Position numbers and translations under genes: made by a program
In this document: positions 60,201 through 64,000 of the stretch, piece after piece
How the letters are laid out: each line of letters begins with the position of its first letter
Numbering within the stretch: the stretch's first letter is position 1
The notes under the pieces: model-generated
Databases searched by the model: none
What the model was told of the DNA's origin: nothing
Seen by the model: the letters and a program-made list of their open reading frames with translations, nothing else
Assembly (NCBI GenBank): GCA_000727475.1
Contig: KL647289.1
Span: forward strand, 1,304,036 to 1,368,035
DNA: 64,000 bases
Origin: Sarcocystis neurona
Lineage: Eukaryota; Apicomplexa; Conoidasida; Eucoccidiorida; Sarcocystidae
Reading direction: 5' to 3'

Positions 60201-62978
60201 GGCATACATATGCTTTCTGCCCCTAACTGTGTTTAGAAGGCATAAGAGATTGCGCTTGGGCGCACGCGGTGCGCGACGGAGGACAGGCGTACTGCTGGAA
60301 GGGCGGGCAAGCAGCAAGTGGACGTGCCTTGCGCATACCCGTGCCTCAAAGCGAGTACCAGTGTTGCGTACCTGCGGGGTGTCAGAAATGCTCAGGCAAA
60401 CGCGTGCTAAGGGATGTACGTGGGCACGTACGTAAATGGGCGCGTCTTTGTGGTTTTGTAAGTGCATGCGGCTCTGCCCTTTTAATAGTGTGGACGTCTG
60501 TATTTGCGTCTACGTACGGCTGACTAAGTGTAATGGATACGTGCTCGTGCGTTATTTTTACGGGCGTGAACATCTGGGCGTCTAACCACGTGAACGCGTA
60601 TTCTTCTACGTTGTTCACCTCTACGTAGTGATAATGACACTGCACGGATGTATAGTCAGTCCACACACATAGATACAAAGTGTAGAAGGATCTCTTTGGC
60701 TCCCACCCATGTACGCAGAGATATAGTATATGAAGAAAAGATTCATCCACGTATGCAGTAGAGTGTACGTGTGTGTGCGCCCGCAGTCTCTGCCTTGTGA
60801 GTCTCTTGTTTCGTTTGTGTATCCTATAAGTGAGTGTCCGTCGTCTTCCTTCGGACGTGCACATCACGTTTATACTGCTCGCATGCATACAACACCAGTC
60901 TGAAGGCCGGTGTGTGTACAAGAAGGCAGCCCGCAAATGTTACTTGTTATTCCTGTCGCTGATCAGCACGTGTGCGAAAATGGTGTATTTGGTTGTACAG
61001 GCAGCTTTGTGCACGCTTGCTGGCTCCTTTTGATGTAGAACTCAGCGCTGTTGGTCACTTCTCGGCAATGCCGCTGTGTCCCGTCTGCTGTTTCAGTGGC
61101 GTGTCGCTGCTCTGTATGCCGCCGGCGAAGCGAATTCTGCCGCTGCAGCTGCTGAGTGGCGGAGAGCGTGCTGCGGCTGCTGTTTCCTTGCTACTGGCGC
61201 TTCTATCGTTTCTGCCCCGCGTCCCTTTCCTGCTTCTCGATGAGGTGGATGCGGCGCTGGATTCTTCCAGACGAAAGGCCCTGGCGCGAGTGCTGCACGC
61301 AGTTGCGCAGCAGCTGCAGGTTCTTTTCATTTCGCTAAAAGATCAGTAAGCCGCCTTCGACCTTGCTGCTCGGAAAGTGAAACGGTATTAAGCAGTTTAC
61401 ACGTGTGTGTATACGTCTCTGTAGTAGAGTCACGCATGCAATTCTCATATCTGGATTTCCATGGATCTATGAATAGACCTCTACACGTACACATACGTGT
61501 GAAAACACTTGTGACATATCTATTCACATGCCACATGTATGGTTCAGAGCACAAGCGCAGAGTAAACAGACAGTGCGTAGACTGCGCACGTCCATAGTGT
61601 TGATGTATGTATATCCGTTTACTAGTCAGTGCACACGTACGTCTCCCTCTGTGTTACAAATGCGTTAGACACATCTGGGGACTGAGAGGAAGAAAGTGTA
61701 GCGGCTGCAGATCCACGCGCAGCGCGCAGGTTGACTCAGCGACTCCTGCTTCGACAATTTGCTGTCGAATACAGCTGGGATGTTGTCGTTCACTAGACAG
61801 CCGCACATTTCATTCTTATTGAACGCCTAGATCTCACAGGTACCACGACAGCATATGCACGAGGTACCACATGCATCTGCGGCCCCCCTTTATCTTTGTA
61901 ACTTGCCATCTTGCATCTGCAGTTTGCATGCGTAGGTGTGTCGTTTGATATATGCGTTTGCTACAGCGAGGCGGCTTACAGATGTGCCGTAATTCCAGTA
62001 TCTCTTTTTTAATTCAGTTACACGAATGGGTTGTAGAACACTTCACTTCGACACACGTACACGCACCCAAGTGTACCACAGATATGCGTGAAGTGATATA
62101 TAGAAATGCAAAAGTAGCGTTGTGCGGACTGCGCCTATTGTAACGCTGTGCAAGGGCGTTGCTCTTTCGGCTCGCATATTGCGCGTTCGGCGTCTACGCC
62201 AGTGTCACTGCGTCTTTTTGTACTTCAGCTGCCAGTGTGTAATATACTTTTCTAGGGGTGTGCCTTGTCCCACTGTGTGGGAGGTACTGTCTCTTCTAGC
62301 ATGTTGCACATGCGCCTACATGTTTTACTCACGCGCTTCTTGCATACCTGCTTGTGCGTGTCAGTTCTGTACTTCGTCATGACTGCGCTGGATTTATACG
62401 TTGGCGCACCCTCAGGAGTAAGGCTCGCACGCCAGAAGTCCTGGTGCACCAGTGCGTGGCTGTCACTTTTTTTCAGGATGTATGCAACCGCAAGTATGCT
62501 GGTAGGTGTAGTAGTAGAGCGTCCACTGGGGAGATCTCGCTGTTTCCTGCTTGATTTGCTGCCGTACCGTAAGAAGCGGCACGGTCGCAGTGCTGCATGT
62601 GGCCATTTACTGCGAGGGGCAGCAGCAACAGCAAAAGCTGTGACGGGACTCGCAGCAACAGCAACTCCAGCAGGCGCCAGATCAAGCAGTCACGACGTTG
62701 CTGTGGAAGCCGATGGCCTAGCGCCCTGTTATGACGCCTCTCCGCCTAACGGCGATCGAAGCGTTGACACTGCATTCCGCAGCAGCAAGAGGGGCACGGG
62801 CAGTAGTCTGCTCAGCAGTCTTTCCAGCAGCAACTTAGGAAAGTCACGCAGCACCTTCAGCCGCCGGAGTAGTAGTGTGGTTCCACCTCTACAGCTTCGT
62901 GCACCGGCAGACCAGGCTGAGGCAACTATATCTTCTTACCAACAAAAAATGGCTCTTCTTCCCCAGCAGCGGCAGTGA
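45269..62978 (+). CDS. SMC1-like cohesin ATPase subunit
   Basis: A structural-maintenance-of-chromosomes ATPase, best matched to SMC1, which pairs with SMC3 in the cohesin ring. Sixteen exons are proposed: 45269-45776, 47320-47500, 48052-48378, 48759-48924, 49582-49815, 50715-51086, 51569-51733, 52012-52284, 52989-53267, 53810-54115, 55853-56068, 56752-57144, 57773-58339, 59380-60071, 61097-61345 and 62477-62978 (1809 residues; human SMC1A has 1233). Motifs in order are: LENFKSFHGKHVVGP and Walker A GPNGAGKS (165-172), LIFQGQIDAVAVKTPREL and LFEEISG, Gln/Glu-rich coiled coil, hinge (about 680-900) with IECCQPLNKR, REFLPLE and YRMVTLDGEKLLRSGVI, second coiled coil with DIRLPLS, signature LSGGE (1579-1583), Walker B FLLLDEVDAALD, and SLKDQMYATASMLVGV. 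Extra length lies in the N-terminus, an acidic hinge insert, a Ser/Ala insert in exon 14 and a Ser-rich tail. Intron 1 uses a GC donor. A start at 45203 or 45023 is also open. A possible extra exon at 57559-57660 was left out. Confidence 0.92.
45777..47319 (+). other. GC-AG intron 1 of the SMC1-like gene, splitting Walker A
   Basis: The exon ends ...AACGGCGCAG and the next bases are gcaagt, a textbook AG|GCAAGT GC donor. The acceptor is tggtcag|ga. Joining restores GPNGAGKSNLVEAIAFALG. No GT donor nearby keeps the frame and the Walker A Gly. At 1543 bp it is the second-longest intron of the gene. The frames inside it look non-coding. Confidence 0.85.
51776..51801 (+). repeat. CTG trinucleotide run in SMC1-like intron 7
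   Basis: A run of (CTG)n, ttctgctgctgctgctgctt, in the seventh intron. Similar CTG-rich tracts sit just upstream of the acceptors of exons 11 (55815-55852) and 12 (56715-56751), where they form part of the pyrimidine-rich tract. The exons of the same gene carry the complementary CAG triplets that encode Gln. Confidence 0.85.
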
Positions 62979-63706
62979 GCCCCGGCGGTGAAAGGTTGCT
63001 GCACACCACTGACGCCTGGTCCGAAGCGACGCAGCCGGTTGGCAAAAGCTAGAGTTATTGTGAGGAGCTCCAGCACCTACGTGTACATAGGGCTATACAG
63101 GTTTTGCAGACAGCAGCACTTCCCTCGGAGCGACGCACCGCCCGAAAGAAGTCACGGCAGGAGAAACAACAGGCAATTATACACTCATGCGTGCAAAAAC
63201 ACGCAGTAGTGTCTGTGTGTACTAATGCAGAAGAATCGCGTCATGAAATAGACATTTGCGCTGCTTCCTTTTTGCCTTTGGGGCGCCCGAGGCAGCAGTG
63301 CGCAGAGGTACCTCTGCTGCAAGTTCTCGTGCCGAACCAATTATGCGTCGGGCTGCATAGGCACGGACGAGTAGAAGTAATGGAGCACAATGGAGCACCT
63401 GTAGTCGTTTCGATACACGGTCCAGGGAAAGCGCATATGGAGTTAGTTGCCGTATGCTTTTAAGCACGCACGAAGTTACGCACGGAAGCTCATACCGCAT
63501 CCCCTCGCGGGTCGCCTGCATTTTTCTATACTTTGTGCATCAGGTGTGAAAGCTTTGAGCTTAAGACACGTGCCGACCCTTAGTACTGCGACTGCTTGGG
63601 TAGCCGCGGTATCACTACGTGGACGGGCCGCTGGGTCAGCGGCTACAAAGATGTGCTACTTTATCCGTAGATAAAAAGTACTTATATTTGCGCCTGCGTA
63701 TATATC

Positions 63707-63745
<39 letters not shown>

Positions 63746-64000
63746 GGGAGTTGTCGTCCATCGTGCTGTGCCCGAGCTTTTGCTTCAAACGATAGATATG
63801 GAGGCTCAAAAACAGATGTCAATAATTATATACATTTATCTGTATATACACGTGTAAATACTTACACCAGCTCATACCGTGTGCATCAGTGGAGTCTCGC
63901 TGCTGCTTAAGAGCAACGCGGCCAAGAGACAAGGAGGTCACAGCATGGCTGTGCAGTTGCAATAACCCAAGACCACCAACTGAACCAGGACTGGCGAAAG
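62979..64000. other. Right flank after the SMC1-like gene
   Basis: This is the 3' flank of the SMC1-like gene. A 119-codon plus frame (63104-63463) and a 99-codon minus frame (63222-63521) overlap and show no motif. A TA microsatellite lies at 63711-63741. Nothing else is supported before the window ends. Confidence 0.5.
63711..63741. repeat. TA microsatellite, longest in the window
   Basis: An (AT)n run of about 30 bases, uninterrupted apart from a leading TATG. Confidence 0.9.

Overview
The window looks like nuclear DNA of a coccidian apicomplexan. The evidence is protein genes split into many short exons by GT-AG introns of roughly 100 bp to 1.7 kb, long spacers with GT/TA microsatellites, CAG-encoded poly-Gln tracts, and a small single-exon secreted surface protein with one SRS-type (SAG1-related) six-cysteine domain and a GPI-type tail. 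SRS proteins are best known from Sarcocystidae (Toxoplasma, Neospora, Sarcocystis, Cystoisospora), so I lean that way. CAG richness alone would also suit Eimeria or Cyclospora, and I cannot name a genus.

Six genes were rebuilt exon by exon from protein motifs and splice sites. In order they are: a USP-type deubiquitinase resembling USP30 (+, 5016-9546, 5 exons); a SET/NAP1-type histone chaperone (-, 15922-14794, 2 exons); an endonuclease IV-type AP endonuclease (+, 20667-24053, 9 exons); an SRS-like surface antigen (-, 26583-25990, 1 exon); a mitochondrial-type HscB/HSC20 J-protein for Fe-S cluster assembly (+, 32751-36478, 7 exons); and a very large SMC1-like cohesin ATPase (+, 45269-62978, 16 exons, about 1809 residues). 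Each model is a whole number of codons with compatible intron phases, and its family motifs fall in the expected order.

The spacers (1-5.0, 9.5-14.8, 15.9-20.7, 24.1-26.0, 26.6-32.7, 36.5-45.3 and 63-64 kb) hold no gene I can recognise. They carry several diverged tandem duplications (periods 24, 25, 39, 65, 77, 86, 99 and about 197 bp), simple repeats, and a few open frames of doubtful status. No rRNA, convincing tRNA, CRISPR array or transposase gene was seen.

The genes do not form an operon or a pathway. They are ordinary eukaryotic housekeeping functions (chromatin, DNA repair, cohesion, Fe-S assembly, ubiquitin removal) plus one parasite surface antigen. The most unusual points are a GC-AG intron that splits the SMC1 Walker A motif, CAG/CTG repeats shared between SMC1 exons and introns, a divergent catalytic-Cys box in the deubiquitinase, and a decayed ~197-bp tandem repeat family at 38 kb.
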